DNA from: Paenibacillus mellifer
GTDB lineage: Bacteria; Bacillota; Bacilli; Paenibacillales; Paenibacillaceae
Direction of reading: 5' to 3'
Assembly (NCBI RefSeq): GCF_023195895.1
Contig: NZ_JALPRK010000011.1
Location: 1-64,000, forward strand
Length of the DNA stretch: 64,000 nt
Positions 19,749 through 27,948 of this stretch are shown here, in pieces. A model generated the notes under the pieces. The model saw only the letters and a program-made list of their open reading frames with translations. It did no database searches and was not told the DNA's origin. The stretch's first letter is position 1. The number at the start of each line of letters is the position of its first letter. The position numbers and the translations under genes were made by a program.

Positions 19749-19789
19749 ATCCGCATCCCTGCTTATACGCAGGGGATGCGGATTTTTTT
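19749..19789 (+). terminator. Rho-independent terminator of alpha-galactosidase gene
   Basis: ATCCGCATCCCTGC (19749-19762) pairs with GCAGGGGATGCGGAT (19769-19783) with one bulged G, followed by a run of seven T's. Confidence 0.9.
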
Positions 19790-19807
19790 ATGTGGACGGG
19801 GAAGGAA

Positions 19808-19983
19808 ATGTTGCAAAATCTACAACATTTTCGTCGAGTCGTGAGGGTTTGGAGTCGATTTGTTGCAAAAAATGCAACATTATTGCAGGCAGGGGATCTA
19901 ATACGCCTTAAATGCTGCACAAAAGGCAACATTCTGTATGTGGTCAGCCCGTTCGCTTCAAAATGATGCACTAAATGCAACAA
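19808..19983. repeat. 52-bp-period dyad array, locus 2 (four copies)
   Basis: Four 21-bp dyads lie at 19808-19828, 19860-19880, 19912-19932 and 19963-19983, with start-to-start distances of 52, 52 and 51 bp. The consensus has arms ATGTTGCA and TGCAACAT around an A-rich centre, degenerating from left to right. The spacer after the first copy (TTTCGTCGAGTCGTGAGG) resembles the spacer after 80-100 in locus 1. The array ends 30 bp before the next gene's start codon. Confidence 0.85.
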
Positions 19984-20013
19984 TCAATAAATTATTTGCA
20001 AAGAGGAGAATAT

Positions 20014-20442
20014 ATGATGGATCAGAATAATACGGGCAAGCTGCCGGACATTCGGCATACGATTCTGCTAAATGCACCGATCTCCCGGGTGTGGGAGGCG
20101 GCTGCAACATCGGAGGGGATTGCGGCTTGGTTCATGCCGAATACGTTCCAACCGGTAGAAGGGTTTGAATTCGTCCTGCATGCCGGTCCCTTCGGCGATT
20201 CCCCCTGTAAGGTGACGGTATTGGACCCGCCGCGCCGGTTAGCTTTTCATTGGGGCAAGGACTGGACGCTCACGTTTGAGCTGGAGGAGAAAGGCAATCA
20301 AACGGAATTTACGTTGATTCATAGCGGCTGGACTGCCGACCAAGTGACCGAGTTCGGCCAGCCGCACGAAGTGGTTCGCGGCAACATGGATCAAGGCTGG
20401 GCCGGTATGGTGCGCAAACTGGCTGAATACGTGCGGGTGTAA
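20014..20442 (+). CDS. SRPBCC-fold protein (AHSA1 / activator of Hsp90 ATPase homologue family)
   Basis: Small cytoplasmic START/Bet v 1-fold protein, 142 residues. It begins a typical AHSA1 segment (HTILLNAPISRVWEAAATSEGIAAWF) and has the FHWG...LTF and HSGW strands of the family. I chose the ATG at 20014, after GAGGAG; a second ATG follows immediately. Only 3 bp separate it from the ArsR gene, a pairing common in Bacillota. The ligand is unknown. Confidence 0.88.
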   Translation: MMDQNNTGKLPDIRHTILLNAPISRVWEAAATSEGIAAWFMPNTFQPVEGFEFVLHAGPFGDSPCKVTVLDPPRRLAFHWGKDWTLTFELEEKGNQTEFTLIHSGWTADQVTEFGQPHEVVRGNMDQGWAGMVRKLAEYVRV

Positions 20443-20445
20443 GCC

Positions 20446-20844
20446 ATGGAGGAGGCGGCCTCTGCAAAGCATGATGTGTTCCAGGCGATCGCCGACCCGA
20501 CGCGCCGGGAGCTGCTGCAGCTGCTAGGCGGGCGGGAACTGCCGTTGAAGGACATCAGCGGCCGATTCCCGATGAGCCGAACGGCGGTATCCAAGCACCT
20601 GCGGATCTTGGCCGAAGCCGGACTGGTGCAGGAGCGCAAGGTCGGTCGGGAAACGCGCTACCGTCTCGACGCGAATCCGCTGCTGGAGCTCAAACAGTGG
20701 TTGGCATACTACGAGCGCTTCTGGGAGAACAAGCTGTCCCTGCTCAAGCATTATGTCGAAATCGATCCGGACACGGAGCCGGCGGGGCTTCGCCCCGTTC
20801 CAGCTCCGCCGTCCAACATGACCAACGATTCCCCGGGCGGATAA
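20446..20844 (+). CDS. ArsR/SmtB-family transcriptional regulator
   Basis: Winged-helix repressor of 132 residues. The DNA-binding part is DPTRRELLQLLGG...LKDISGRFPMSRTAVSKHLRILAEAGLVQERKVGRETRYRL (about 13-72). No metal-binding ELCVCD-type motif is present, so it is of the SRPBCC-associated non-metal type. It forms an operon with the preceding SRPBCC gene and probably autoregulates it. A terminator stem overlaps its stop codon. Confidence 0.9.
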   Translation: MEEAASAKHDVFQAIADPTRRELLQLLGGRELPLKDISGRFPMSRTAVSKHLRILAEAGLVQERKVGRETRYRLDANPLLELKQWLAYYERFWENKLSLLKHYVEIDPDTEPAGLRPVPAPPSNMTNDSPGG

Positions 20845-20858
20845 GCCGGGGGATTTTT
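20829..20858 (+). terminator. Terminator overlapping the ArsR stop codon
   Basis: CCCCGG (20831-20836) and CCGGGG (20846-20851) form the stem, the loop contains the TAA stop (20842-20844), and ATTTTT follows. Confidence 0.75.
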
Positions 20859-20861
20859 GGG

Positions 20862-20889
20862 TTGTCTCCTTTTTAGTTTGGTATATAAT
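20862..20889 (+). promoter_or_regulatory. Sigma-A-type promoter of aldo/keto reductase gene
   Basis: TTGTCT (20862-20867), 16-bp spacer, TATAAT (20884-20889), about 58 bp before the start codon. Confidence 0.6.
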
Positions 20890-20947
20890 GGGTTTGTATT
20901 CATTCAAATTGTACCTATCCTACCCAATCGTTAAGGAGGTTGTTGAC

Positions 20948-21928
20948 ATGAAGTACACCAGTTTGGGAAGAACCGGATTAAAGGTGAGCCGTCTGTGCCT
21001 GGGGACGATGAACTTTGGGCCGACAACGGACGAGAAGGAAGCCTTTAAGATCATGGACGCGGCGGTTGACGCCGGTGTGAATTTCTTCGATACGGCCAAC
21101 GTCTACGGCGGAGTAGAGCACCGCGGCTGGACGGAGGAGATCATCGGGCGCTGGTTCGCGCAGGGCGGCGGCCGAAGAGAGAAGGTTGTGCTGGCTACGA
21201 AGGTGTACGGAGCGATGAGTGGTCCGGAGGGAGACCCGAACGAAGGTGGTTCCGGCCTATCGGCTTATAAAATTCGCCGCCATCTGGACGATTCGCTGCG
21301 GCGGCTCGGCACAGACCATATCGAACTGTACCAGATGCATCATGTCGACCGAAACGTAACGTGGGAAGAGTTATGGAATGCTTTTGAGGTGGCGCAAAAC
21401 CAAGGGAAAATCGGATACGTCGGCGCCAGCAATTTCGCCGGGCGGGATCTTGTGAAGGCACAATATGAAGCCAAAGCCCGCGGGGCGCTTGGGCTGGTAT
21501 CCGAGCAACATAAATACAGCCTCCTTTGCCGCTTGCCGGAGCTGGAGGTGCTGCCGGCGGCCGAAGAGCTGGGAATCGGCGTTATCCCGTGGAGCCCGCT
21601 GGACGGCGGTATTCTCGGAGGTAACTTGAATCCACAACCCGGATCGCGTACGGCTAGGCAGGGCGAACGGGTTGAGAAGCTGCGTCCGCAGCTGGAGCAG
21701 TTCAGCAAGCTGTGCCAAGAACTTGGCGAGTCAGAGGCCACGGTGGCCTTGGCCTGGACGCTGGCCCATCCTGCGGTCACGGCGCCGATTATCGGGCCAC
21801 GGACCTTGCAGCAATTTGAGGAATCGCTGCGGGTTGTTGAAGTTGAACTGAACGAGGAGACGCTGAAGGCGATTGACGGGATCTTCCCGGGGCCGGGCGG
21901 AGAAGCGCCCAAAGCCTATGCATGGTAA
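20948..21928 (+). CDS. Aldo/keto reductase (YghZ/AKR14-like)
   Basis: NADPH-dependent carbonyl reductase with a TIM barrel, 326 residues. The catalytic tetrad is expected at Asp in FFDTANVYGG, the following Tyr, Lys in VLATKVYG and His in YQMHHVDR; all are seen. The start at 20948 follows AAGGAGG; the upstream in-frame ATG at 20888 overlaps the promoter. The end overlaps an unused ATG of the acetyltransferase frame. Confidence 0.9.
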   Translation: MKYTSLGRTGLKVSRLCLGTMNFGPTTDEKEAFKIMDAAVDAGVNFFDTANVYGGVEHRGWTEEIIGRWFAQGGGRREKVVLATKVYGAMSGPEGDPNEGGSGLSAYKIRRHLDDSLRRLGTDHIELYQMHHVDRNVTWEELWNAFEVAQNQGKIGYVGASNFAGRDLVKAQYEAKARGALGLVSEQHKYSLLCRLPELEVLPAAEELGIGVIPWSPLDGGILGGNLNPQPGSRTARQGERVEKLRPQLEQFSKLCQELGESEATVALAWTLAHPAVTAPIIGPRTLQQFEESLRVVEVELNEETLKAIDGIFPGPGGEAPKAYAW

Positions 21929-21951
21929 TGCGGGCGAAGGAGAACTTGGTA

Positions 21952-22809
21952 ATGATTCGATACGAACGAGGCACAGACCTGGAAATAGGGACGATTTATC
22001 AAGCGTTTCTGCGTGGATTCGCCGATTACATCATCCAATTTAACTTGACCGAAGCGGAATTTGTGGATCGTTTCTTTGGTCCGGAAGGCAACGCGCTGGA
22101 GCACTCCTTTGTGGCTCTTGACGGAGAAGAACCTGTAGGCGTCGTCCTGGGCGGTAACAAGATTTATGAGTCCATCCCGACGATGCGTTGCGGTGCGCTG
22201 GCAATCAGCCCGGAATACCGGGGCAAAGGCGTGAGCGCAGGGCTGATGGATCTACACCGAGAAGAAGCGCAGCGGGCCGGATGCATGCAACTGTTCTTGG
22301 AAGTCATTGCCGGGAACGACCGGGCGATTGCTTTTTACCTGAAGAGAGGATACCGCCGCGTTTATGATGTCTCGTTCTGTACGCTTCCCGATGCATCCCG
22401 ATTGGAGGCCCCGCATGGGGCTTCTGCGGGAGGTAGGGTAGAGCGGATCAAGTTTGAGGCGTTTGTCGGCATGGTGGAGGCGTGGAAGTATTTTCACATC
22501 AATTGGCAGAACGATTTGGAGTACCAGCAACTGAGCCCATCCAATGTCTATTACGGATTCCAGACGGATGGCGAATGGGCAGGGGGACTCTCCATCAGTT
22601 CGAGCGGTAAAATCAACCTGCTGATCGTGAGTAACCGGCATCGGGGGAAGGGCATTGCCACCCGATTGCTGATTGCCGCCCGTGAAGAGTTGGGCTTTCT
22701 GAAGTTTACCGCTTCCACTCCCGACAATGCACTGCTGGAAGGATTCTTAGATCGGCAGGGATTCGTGCGTGATCAGATTCGTCTGCATGAGATGTATCTA
22801 CGATTATAA
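21952..22809 (+). CDS. GNAT family N-acetyltransferase
   Basis: 285 residues with two GNAT-like halves. The N-terminal half carries the acetyl-CoA loop ISPEYRGKGVSAGLM (about 81-95). The C-terminal half has VSNRHRGKGIATRLL (about 222-236). The start at 21952 follows AAGGAGA; an earlier ATG at 21922 overlaps the reductase stop. It probably shares a transcript with the reductase. The substrate is unknown. Confidence 0.88.
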   Translation: MIRYERGTDLEIGTIYQAFLRGFADYIIQFNLTEAEFVDRFFGPEGNALEHSFVALDGEEPVGVVLGGNKIYESIPTMRCGALAISPEYRGKGVSAGLMDLHREEAQRAGCMQLFLEVIAGNDRAIAFYLKRGYRRVYDVSFCTLPDASRLEAPHGASAGGRVERIKFEAFVGMVEAWKYFHINWQNDLEYQQLSPSNVYYGFQTDGEWAGGLSISSSGKINLLIVSNRHRGKGIATRLLIAAREELGFLKFTASTPDNALLEGFLDRQGFVRDQIRLHEMYLRL

Positions 22810-22834
22810 AAAAGGGCATACCGGACCTCAAGTG

Positions 22835-22884
22835 TTGACACAAGACTTGGATATCGTTTATCATCATGTAGACCGATCGGTCTA
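22835..22884 (+). promoter_or_regulatory. Promoter and TetR-type operator of the LmrA-like repressor gene
   Basis: TTGACA (22835-22840) with a 17-18 bp spacer to TTATCA/TATCAT (22858-22864) forms the promoter. A perfect 16-bp palindrome, TAGACCGATCGGTCTA (22869-22884), lies at the start of transcription. This fits autorepression by the TetR protein encoded 27 bp later. Confidence 0.8.
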
Positions 22885-22910
22885 ATCTACGCGGAAAGGT
22901 ACCGGTATGC

Positions 22911-23480
22911 ATGCCTAATCAGAACACAACCCGGCAACTGCTGATCGAAACGACAGCAAAGCTGCTGCAGAACCAAGGCTACAACGCAACGGGCTTGAAT
23001 CAAATCACCCAAATGAGCGGTGCGCCCAAGGGATCGTTGTATTACCATTTTCCCGAAGGCAAAGAGCAACTTGCCTGTGAGGCCGTCGTTTATACGAAGA
23101 ACGTGACGTTAGCGAGTCTTCGGACCGTGCTGGACGCTACACCGGATGCAGTTGGGGCCGTGCAAGCGCTCCTGACCTTCATTGCCGATAACTATGACCG
23201 AGAGGATGCGGAGCTGGGGGTGCCGATTGGCATCGTCGCTCACGAGACCGCCCGCAGTAACGAGAATATACGTCAAGCCTGCTGCGGAGTATACAACGCC
23301 TGGATCGCCGAATTCGAGAAGAAGTTCACCGCCTCGGGTTACAGCGCGGAAGAATCGGCGGATTTAGCGCTCCTCATCAACGGGATCGTGGAAGGCTCGA
23401 TCATCATGTGCTTAACGCAGAAGAGTAGCCAACCGCTTCGCACAGCAGCTCGACTGATTCCGCGGCTATTTCCTTCCTGA
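22911..23480 (+). CDS. TetR/AcrR-family repressor, LmrA/YxaF-like
   Basis: 189 residues. The N-terminal helix-turn-helix spans about 1-55 (GLNQITQMSGAPKGSLYYHFPEGKEQL), and the C-terminal ligand domain resembles that of B. subtilis LmrA/YxaF. The gene precedes a DHA2-type drug exporter, the same order as lmrA-lmrB. A perfect palindromic operator covers its own promoter, and a related half-site precedes the exporter. It probably releases DNA on binding a toxic compound. Confidence 0.9.
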   Translation: MPNQNTTRQLLIETTAKLLQNQGYNATGLNQITQMSGAPKGSLYYHFPEGKEQLACEAVVYTKNVTLASLRTVLDATPDAVGAVQALLTFIADNYDREDAELGVPIGIVAHETARSNENIRQACCGVYNAWIAEFEKKFTASGYSAEESADLALLINGIVEGSIIMCLTQKSSQPLRTAARLIPRLFPS

Positions 23481-23546
23481 ACGTGTTTTCATGGAGATAT
23501 CTCAGCATGAGGTAGAGGAAGGAGTTTCGCGCCCCTATATTTTAAA

Positions 23547-23568
23547 TTTTATATATAGAATGGTCTAA
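23547..23568. promoter_or_regulatory. Second candidate operator, upstream of the MFS exporter
   Basis: On the minus strand this reads TTAGACCATTCTATATATAA, beginning with the same TAGACC word as the operator at 22869. From memory it also resembles the LmrA/YxaF target of B. subtilis. The plus strand here is AT-rich and could contain a promoter. Confidence 0.5.
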
Positions 23569-23588
23569 TAGGAACGCTGGTCAAACCC

Positions 23589-23607
23589 CAAGGCAAGCTT
23601 TGCCTTG
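23589..23607 (+). promoter_or_regulatory. Leader hairpin before the MFS exporter
   Basis: CAAGGCAA (23589-23596) and TTGCCTTG (23600-23607) form a perfect 8-bp stem with loop GCT, followed by TTCATTATATATAA. It may be an intercistronic terminator or a leader structure. Confidence 0.45.
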
Positions 23608-23674
23608 TTCATTATATATAAACCTAAATAGAGACAAAAAGTCCAAATAGGAAGATGTGGAGGTAACCCTACAA

Positions 23675-25186
23675 ATGAATACGTCAACGCTGACATCGGT
23701 TCAAGGGACCGGTGTGGAAGGAATTAAGCGTCTGCCGATTACAATTGCCCTGGTCATTGGGGCCTTTGTGTCCATTTTGAACGAAACTTTGCTGAACGTA
23801 GCTTATACCGACCTGATGCAGGAGCTGAAGGTGGGGGCTTCAACCATACAATGGCTTTCTACTTCTTATATGCTGGTGATCGGGATTCTCGTGCCTATTA
23901 CGGCGTTGTTGATCCAATGGTTTACAACCAGGCAGATGTTCCTGTCGGCAATGATCCTGTTCCTGGTCGGAACCGTCGTCTGCGGGATCGCGCCTTCGTT
24001 TGCCGTGCTGCTGCTGGGCCGGGTCATCCAGGCGATCGGGACGGGGCTGCTGCTCCCGGTGATGATGAACACCATTCTAACTATTTACCCTCCAGAAAAA
24101 AGAGGCGCGGCCATGGGTACGATCGGCTTGGTCATCATGTTTGGTCCGGCGATCGGCCCAACCTTGTCCGGACTTATCCTGGACGCTTTGGATTGGCGCT
24201 GGTTGTTTTATCTGGTCATTCCGCTGGCGGTCTTCTCCATCGCCTTTGGCGCCATGTATCTGCGGAACGTATCAGAATTAACGAAACCGCGGGTGGATCT
24301 GTTGTCCATTCTGCTGTCGACGGTCGGCTTCGGCGGGATCGTTTATGGCTTCAGCCATGCAGGGGAAGGGGAAGGCTGGTCAAGTCCGGTCGTTTATGCC
24401 TGCCTGATTGCTGGATTTATCGCTTTGGTTTTGTTCGTCTGGCGGCAATTGAAAGTCTCCGAGCCAACCCTGGACGTTCGCGTCTTTAAATACCCGATGT
24501 TCGCCTTGTCGGCCGTGCTGCTGATGGTCATGATGATGACCTTGTTCTCAACGCTGATTATTCTGCCGATGTACCTGCAAGGAGCGCTGTTGTTGGCGCC
24601 GTTCGCAGCCGGGCTCGTGCTGCTTCCCGGCGGGGTGATCAACGGCCTGATGTCGCCGGTAGCGGGCAGGCTGTTTGATAAATTCGGCCCACGCGCGCTG
24701 ATCGCACCGGGACTCATCATCGTCATCGCGACATTGTGGTTCATGCGTGGTTTGACGACGGGCAGCTCAACCGGTGAGGTCATCACGTTGCACATCGCGC
24801 TGTTGATCGGGATTTCCCTGGTGATGATGCCAGGGCAAACGACGGGGTTGAACCAGCTGCCGCGCAGCCTGTATCCGCATGGTACCGCGATCATGAACAC
24901 GCTGCAGCAGGTGTCCGGCGCAATCGGCACCGCCCTGTTCATCAGCATCTTCTCGCACGGCCAGGAACGTTACCTGAAGGCAGCGACGAATCCTCAGGAC
25001 CCGGCGGAGCTTGGAAATGCGCTGGTGTCCGGGATGCAAAATGCCTTTACGATTTCCATGTACGTCGGCGTGGTGGCACTGCTGATCGGCTTGTTCCTGC
25101 GGCGCACCTACGCGCCGGAAGAACCGCAAGAAGCGGTGAGCAGCCATCCGGAATTCAAGCCGGAGGTTCAGTCGGAAGTACGTTAA
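23675..25186 (+). CDS. DHA2-family MFS multidrug exporter (EmrB/LmrB-like)
   Basis: Integral membrane proton-driven exporter of 503 residues with about 14 helices. It has the MFS motif-A-like segment QWFTTRQMF and motif C-like GPAIGPTLSG around residue 160. The DHA2 N-terminus LVIGAFVSILNETLLNVAY is clear. The start is the ATG at 23675 with GGAGGT about 10 bases upstream; the in-frame GTG at 23657 lies before that site. It is under the LmrA-like repressor in all likelihood. Specific drugs cannot be inferred. Confidence 0.92.
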   Translation: MNTSTLTSVQGTGVEGIKRLPITIALVIGAFVSILNETLLNVAYTDLMQELKVGASTIQWLSTSYMLVIGILVPITALLIQWFTTRQMFLSAMILFLVGTVVCGIAPSFAVLLLGRVIQAIGTGLLLPVMMNTILTIYPPEKRGAAMGTIGLVIMFGPAIGPTLSGLILDALDWRWLFYLVIPLAVFSIAFGAMYLRNVSELTKPRVDLLSILLSTVGFGGIVYGFSHAGEGEGWSSPVVYACLIAGFIALVLFVWRQLKVSEPTLDVRVFKYPMFALSAVLLMVMMMTLFSTLIILPMYLQGALLLAPFAAGLVLLPGGVINGLMSPVAGRLFDKFGPRALIAPGLIIVIATLWFMRGLTTGSSTGEVITLHIALLIGISLVMMPGQTTGLNQLPRSLYPHGTAIMNTLQQVSGAIGTALFISIFSHGQERYLKAATNPQDPAELGNALVSGMQNAFTISMYVGVVALLIGLFLRRTYAPEEPQEAVSSHPEFKPEVQSEVR

Positions 25187-25229
25187 CATCAAGGACAATC
25201 ACAGCCGTTATGCTTCAGGCTTGCAAAGA

Positions 25230-25268
25230 CCGGTTCGGTGAAGAGACTTCCGCCGAGCCGGTTTTTTT
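25230..25268 (+). terminator. Rho-independent terminator after the MFS gene
   Basis: CCGGTTCGG (25230-25238) pairs with CCGAGCCGG (25253-25261, one G-U pair) and is followed by seven T's. Confidence 0.85.
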
Positions 25269-25306
25269 GCACTCCATAAATGTGAACATTCTGGAAAACT
25301 TGCGAA

Positions 25307-25378
25307 ATTGGATTGAACATCCGTCGTTGAACAGGGATGATGGCAGAGGAGGTTTTTGCGGAGTAAGCAAAATCCAAT
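25307..25378 (+). promoter_or_regulatory. Possible structured leader of the ferrochelatase gene
   Basis: ATTGGATT (25307-25314) is matched by AATCCAAT (25371-25378), and inside it GGTTTTTGC pairs with GCAAAATCC. The nested hairpins lie just upstream of the ribosome binding site. No known riboswitch or T-box signature is visible. Confidence 0.3.
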
Positions 25379-25399
25379 CTGAACGGGAGTGAGTCGATC

Positions 25400-26434
25400 G
25401 TGTCCCAATCATCCCACGTCATCGGCGTTCTGCTGGCGCAAGTCGGCACGCCGTCTGAGCCGACCGCCAAGGAGGTACGGCCCTTTTTGCGCCGCTTTCT
25501 ATCCGATCGGCGCGTCATCGATTACCCGCCGTTGCTGTGGCAGCCGCTGCTGCGCGGCGTGATCCTGGCCGTCCGCCCGAAGCGCTCGGCCCGGCTGTAC
25601 GCTCGCATCTGGGGCGAAGAGGGCTCGCCACTGCTGGCGATCTCGCGCCGGCAGCAAGCGGGCTTGCAGCAGCGGCTCGGCGACCGCTATAAGGTCGAGC
25701 TGGGCTTCGCCTACAGCGAACCTGACATCGCTCAGGCGATGAGCCGCCTGGAAGCGGCGGGGGCAGACCGCATCCTCGTCCTGCCGATGTACCCGCAGTA
25801 CTCATCAACGACGACCGCCGCCATTTATGACGCGGCTTGCTTTGCCGCCCTCGGCAAGGCTCGACGCTCGGGGCCGTCCGCGAAGCGGTTCGTGCCGGAG
25901 CTGCGCCTGGCGGGTACGTTCTTCGACCATCCCGGTTATATTCGCGCGATGCAGGTGCATCTAACGTCGCTGCTGCAGGGCCTTTCGCAACCGCCGGACC
26001 GCTTCCTGCTTAGCTTTCATGGCATTCCGCAGCGTTATGCGGACGGCGGCGACCCGTACCCGGAACAGTGCCGGGAAACCGCGCGCCTCTTGGCTGAGGC
26101 TATGGGCTGGACGCCGGAGCAATGGGACCTCGCGTACCAATCGCGGTTTGGTCCGGAAACGTGGCTGGGGCCTTCAACCGCAGAACAGCTGCAGCGTTTG
26201 GCCGACAGCGGCGCGAAACGTCCGTTGCTATTCGCGCCTGGTTTTGTGGCCGACTGCCTGGAGACCCTGTATGAACTAGGGGTTGAAGCGAAGGAAGACT
26301 TCACCGCCCGAAGCGGCGGTGCCTCGGATGGTGACGGCTTTACAGTCGCCCCCTGCTTGAACGATCAACCGGATTGGCTGGAGGCCCTCGCAGGGATTGT
26401 CCGCGACCAAACCAAGGGCTGGGCCGACGCCTAG
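25400..26434 (+). CDS. hemH: Ferrochelatase
   Basis: Inserts ferrous iron into a porphyrin at the end of heme synthesis. 344 residues starting at GTG after GGGAG. Active-site His207 is in LSFHGIPQRY, and the conserved Glu288 is in VADCLETLYEL. The N-terminal part (FLSDRRVIDYPPLLW, RPKRSARLYARIW, EGSPLL) looks like the protoporphyrin type of proteobacteria rather than the CpfC type usual in Bacillota. It stands alone, not with other heme genes. No [2Fe-2S] extension is seen. Confidence 0.92.
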   Translation: MSQSSHVIGVLLAQVGTPSEPTAKEVRPFLRRFLSDRRVIDYPPLLWQPLLRGVILAVRPKRSARLYARIWGEEGSPLLAISRRQQAGLQQRLGDRYKVELGFAYSEPDIAQAMSRLEAAGADRILVLPMYPQYSSTTTAAIYDAACFAALGKARRSGPSAKRFVPELRLAGTFFDHPGYIRAMQVHLTSLLQGLSQPPDRFLLSFHGIPQRYADGGDPYPEQCRETARLLAEAMGWTPEQWDLAYQSRFGPETWLGPSTAEQLQRLADSGAKRPLLFAPGFVADCLETLYELGVEAKEDFTARSGGASDGDGFTVAPCLNDQPDWLEALAGIVRDQTKGWADA

Positions 26435-26505
26435 GAGGGAAGACAAGCTTCCGGAATGGCTATACTGTCAACAAGAGTGTACTTAAGGAAGGGGTATCTG
26501 TTTTT

Positions 26506-27795
26506 ATGGAACGGTTTTTTAAGCTAAAAGAACATGGAACTACCGTCAGAACCGAGCTGCTCGCCGGGTTAACCACCTTTTTGGCGATGGCCTACATTCT
26601 GGTGGTCAACCCCGCGGTGCTTAGCGCCGCGGGCGTTCCGTTTGACCAAGTTTTCATGGCGACGGTCATTGCCGCAGTAACAGGCACGTTGTTTATGGCG
26701 CTGTTCGCCGGTCATCCGATCGCCATCGCGCCCGGCATGGGGTTAAACGCCTATTTTACCAGCGTTGTGGCCAGCACCGGGCTGTCTTATCAGACGGTGC
26801 TCGGAACGGTGTTTTTTGCTGGGGTGCTGTTTCTGCTGCTGAGCTTGACCCAACTGAGAGAAGCGTTAATCCGCGCGATTCCCGATTCGCTCAAGTTTGG
26901 AATTACCGCAGGGATCGGGTTATTCATTGCTTTCCTCGGTCTAAAAATGTCCGGCATTGTTGTCGCCAATCCTGATAATCTGGTCACCTTCGGTGATTTG
27001 CATCGTTCAGTAACCCTACTGACCTTATTCGGGGTGTTTGTCACGCTTGTCCTGATGGCCCGCCGTATCCCCGGCGCGTTGTTCATCGGTATGGCGTTGA
27101 CCGCGGTGCTCGGCTATTTTACCGGACAGCTGAAATTAACCGGTTTCGTCTCCGCGCCACCAGCCCCGGTGTTCTTCGACATGGATTTAACCGGTGTCTT
27201 CAGCCAAGGGTTGTACACAACGGTATTTGCATTCCTGCTCGTAACGTTGTTCGATACGACTGGCACGCTGATCGGTGTGACCGAACAAACCGGTGCGATG
27301 AAGAACGGCGAGCTTCCGCGGGCCAAGGCCGCACTGCTCGCGGATGCGACGGCAACCACCGTCGGCTCAATGTTCGGCACCAGCCCGACGACCGCCTTCA
27401 TTGAGTCGACAACCGGCGTGGCTGCAGGCGGCCGCACGGGGCTGACGTCGCTCGTCGTAGCCGTGCTCTTCCTGCTGTCGATGTTCATCTCGCCGCTGGT
27501 CGGAGCGATCTCGGGACTGCCGGCCATCACCGCTCCCGCACTGATCATCGTGGGGTGCTTCATGATGGAAGGGCTGGCCCGGATTCAATGGAAATCGTTC
27601 GACGAGGCATTTCCGGCCTTCGCCATTCTGTTGATGATGCCGCTCACCGCGAGCATCGCCACCGGCATCGCCGTGGGCTTCATCACGTATCCCGTGATGA
27701 AACTGGTCAGCGGCAAAGGGCGGGAGGTTCATCCGCTGCTTTACGTATTTGGCGTAATCTTCGTGATTCAGCTGGCCTTTTTTCCGGCGCATTAA
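26506..27795 (+). CDS. NCS2/AzgA-family purine permease (PbuG/PbuO-like)
   Basis: Nucleobase:cation symporter of 429 residues with about 12-14 membrane segments, related to the B. subtilis hypoxanthine/guanine permeases. Conserved: N-terminus RTELLAGLTTFLAMAYILVVNP, the AIAPGMGLNAYF motif, and TSPTTAFIESTTGVAAGGRTGLTS. I place the start at the ATG at 26506, after AAGGAAGGGG. The frame is open upstream to 26374, overlapping hemH, but lacks a signal there. No purine riboswitch lies in the 71-bp gap. Confidence 0.9.
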   Translation: MERFFKLKEHGTTVRTELLAGLTTFLAMAYILVVNPAVLSAAGVPFDQVFMATVIAAVTGTLFMALFAGHPIAIAPGMGLNAYFTSVVASTGLSYQTVLGTVFFAGVLFLLLSLTQLREALIRAIPDSLKFGITAGIGLFIAFLGLKMSGIVVANPDNLVTFGDLHRSVTLLTLFGVFVTLVLMARRIPGALFIGMALTAVLGYFTGQLKLTGFVSAPPAPVFFDMDLTGVFSQGLYTTVFAFLLVTLFDTTGTLIGVTEQTGAMKNGELPRAKAALLADATATTVGSMFGTSPTTAFIESTTGVAAGGRTGLTSLVVAVLFLLSMFISPLVGAISGLPAITAPALIIVGCFMMEGLARIQWKSFDEAFPAFAILLMMPLTASIATGIAVGFITYPVMKLVSGKGREVHPLLYVFGVIFVIQLAFFPAH

Positions 27796-27948
27796 AATAA
27801 GGAAATGAAGAAGATTTTGTTACCCGTTTTAACCTGGGTGTGACCCTTTTTTCGGCGGGCCGTCATATAATGAACCTGTAAGCCATACAATGGATATCCT
27901 GAGGCGATTCGATCGCCTGATGTGCTGACATGGAAAGGCGGACCTGAG

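Noticed and set aside
25269..25399. T-box or heme-responsive riboswitch before hemH
   Set aside because: No T-box (AGGGTGGNACCGCG) or specifier features are visible; the inverted repeats are listed only as a possible leader.
26435..26505. Purine riboswitch before the NCS2 permease
   Set aside because: The gap is only 71 bp and shows neither the three-way-junction pairing nor the conserved loop bases.
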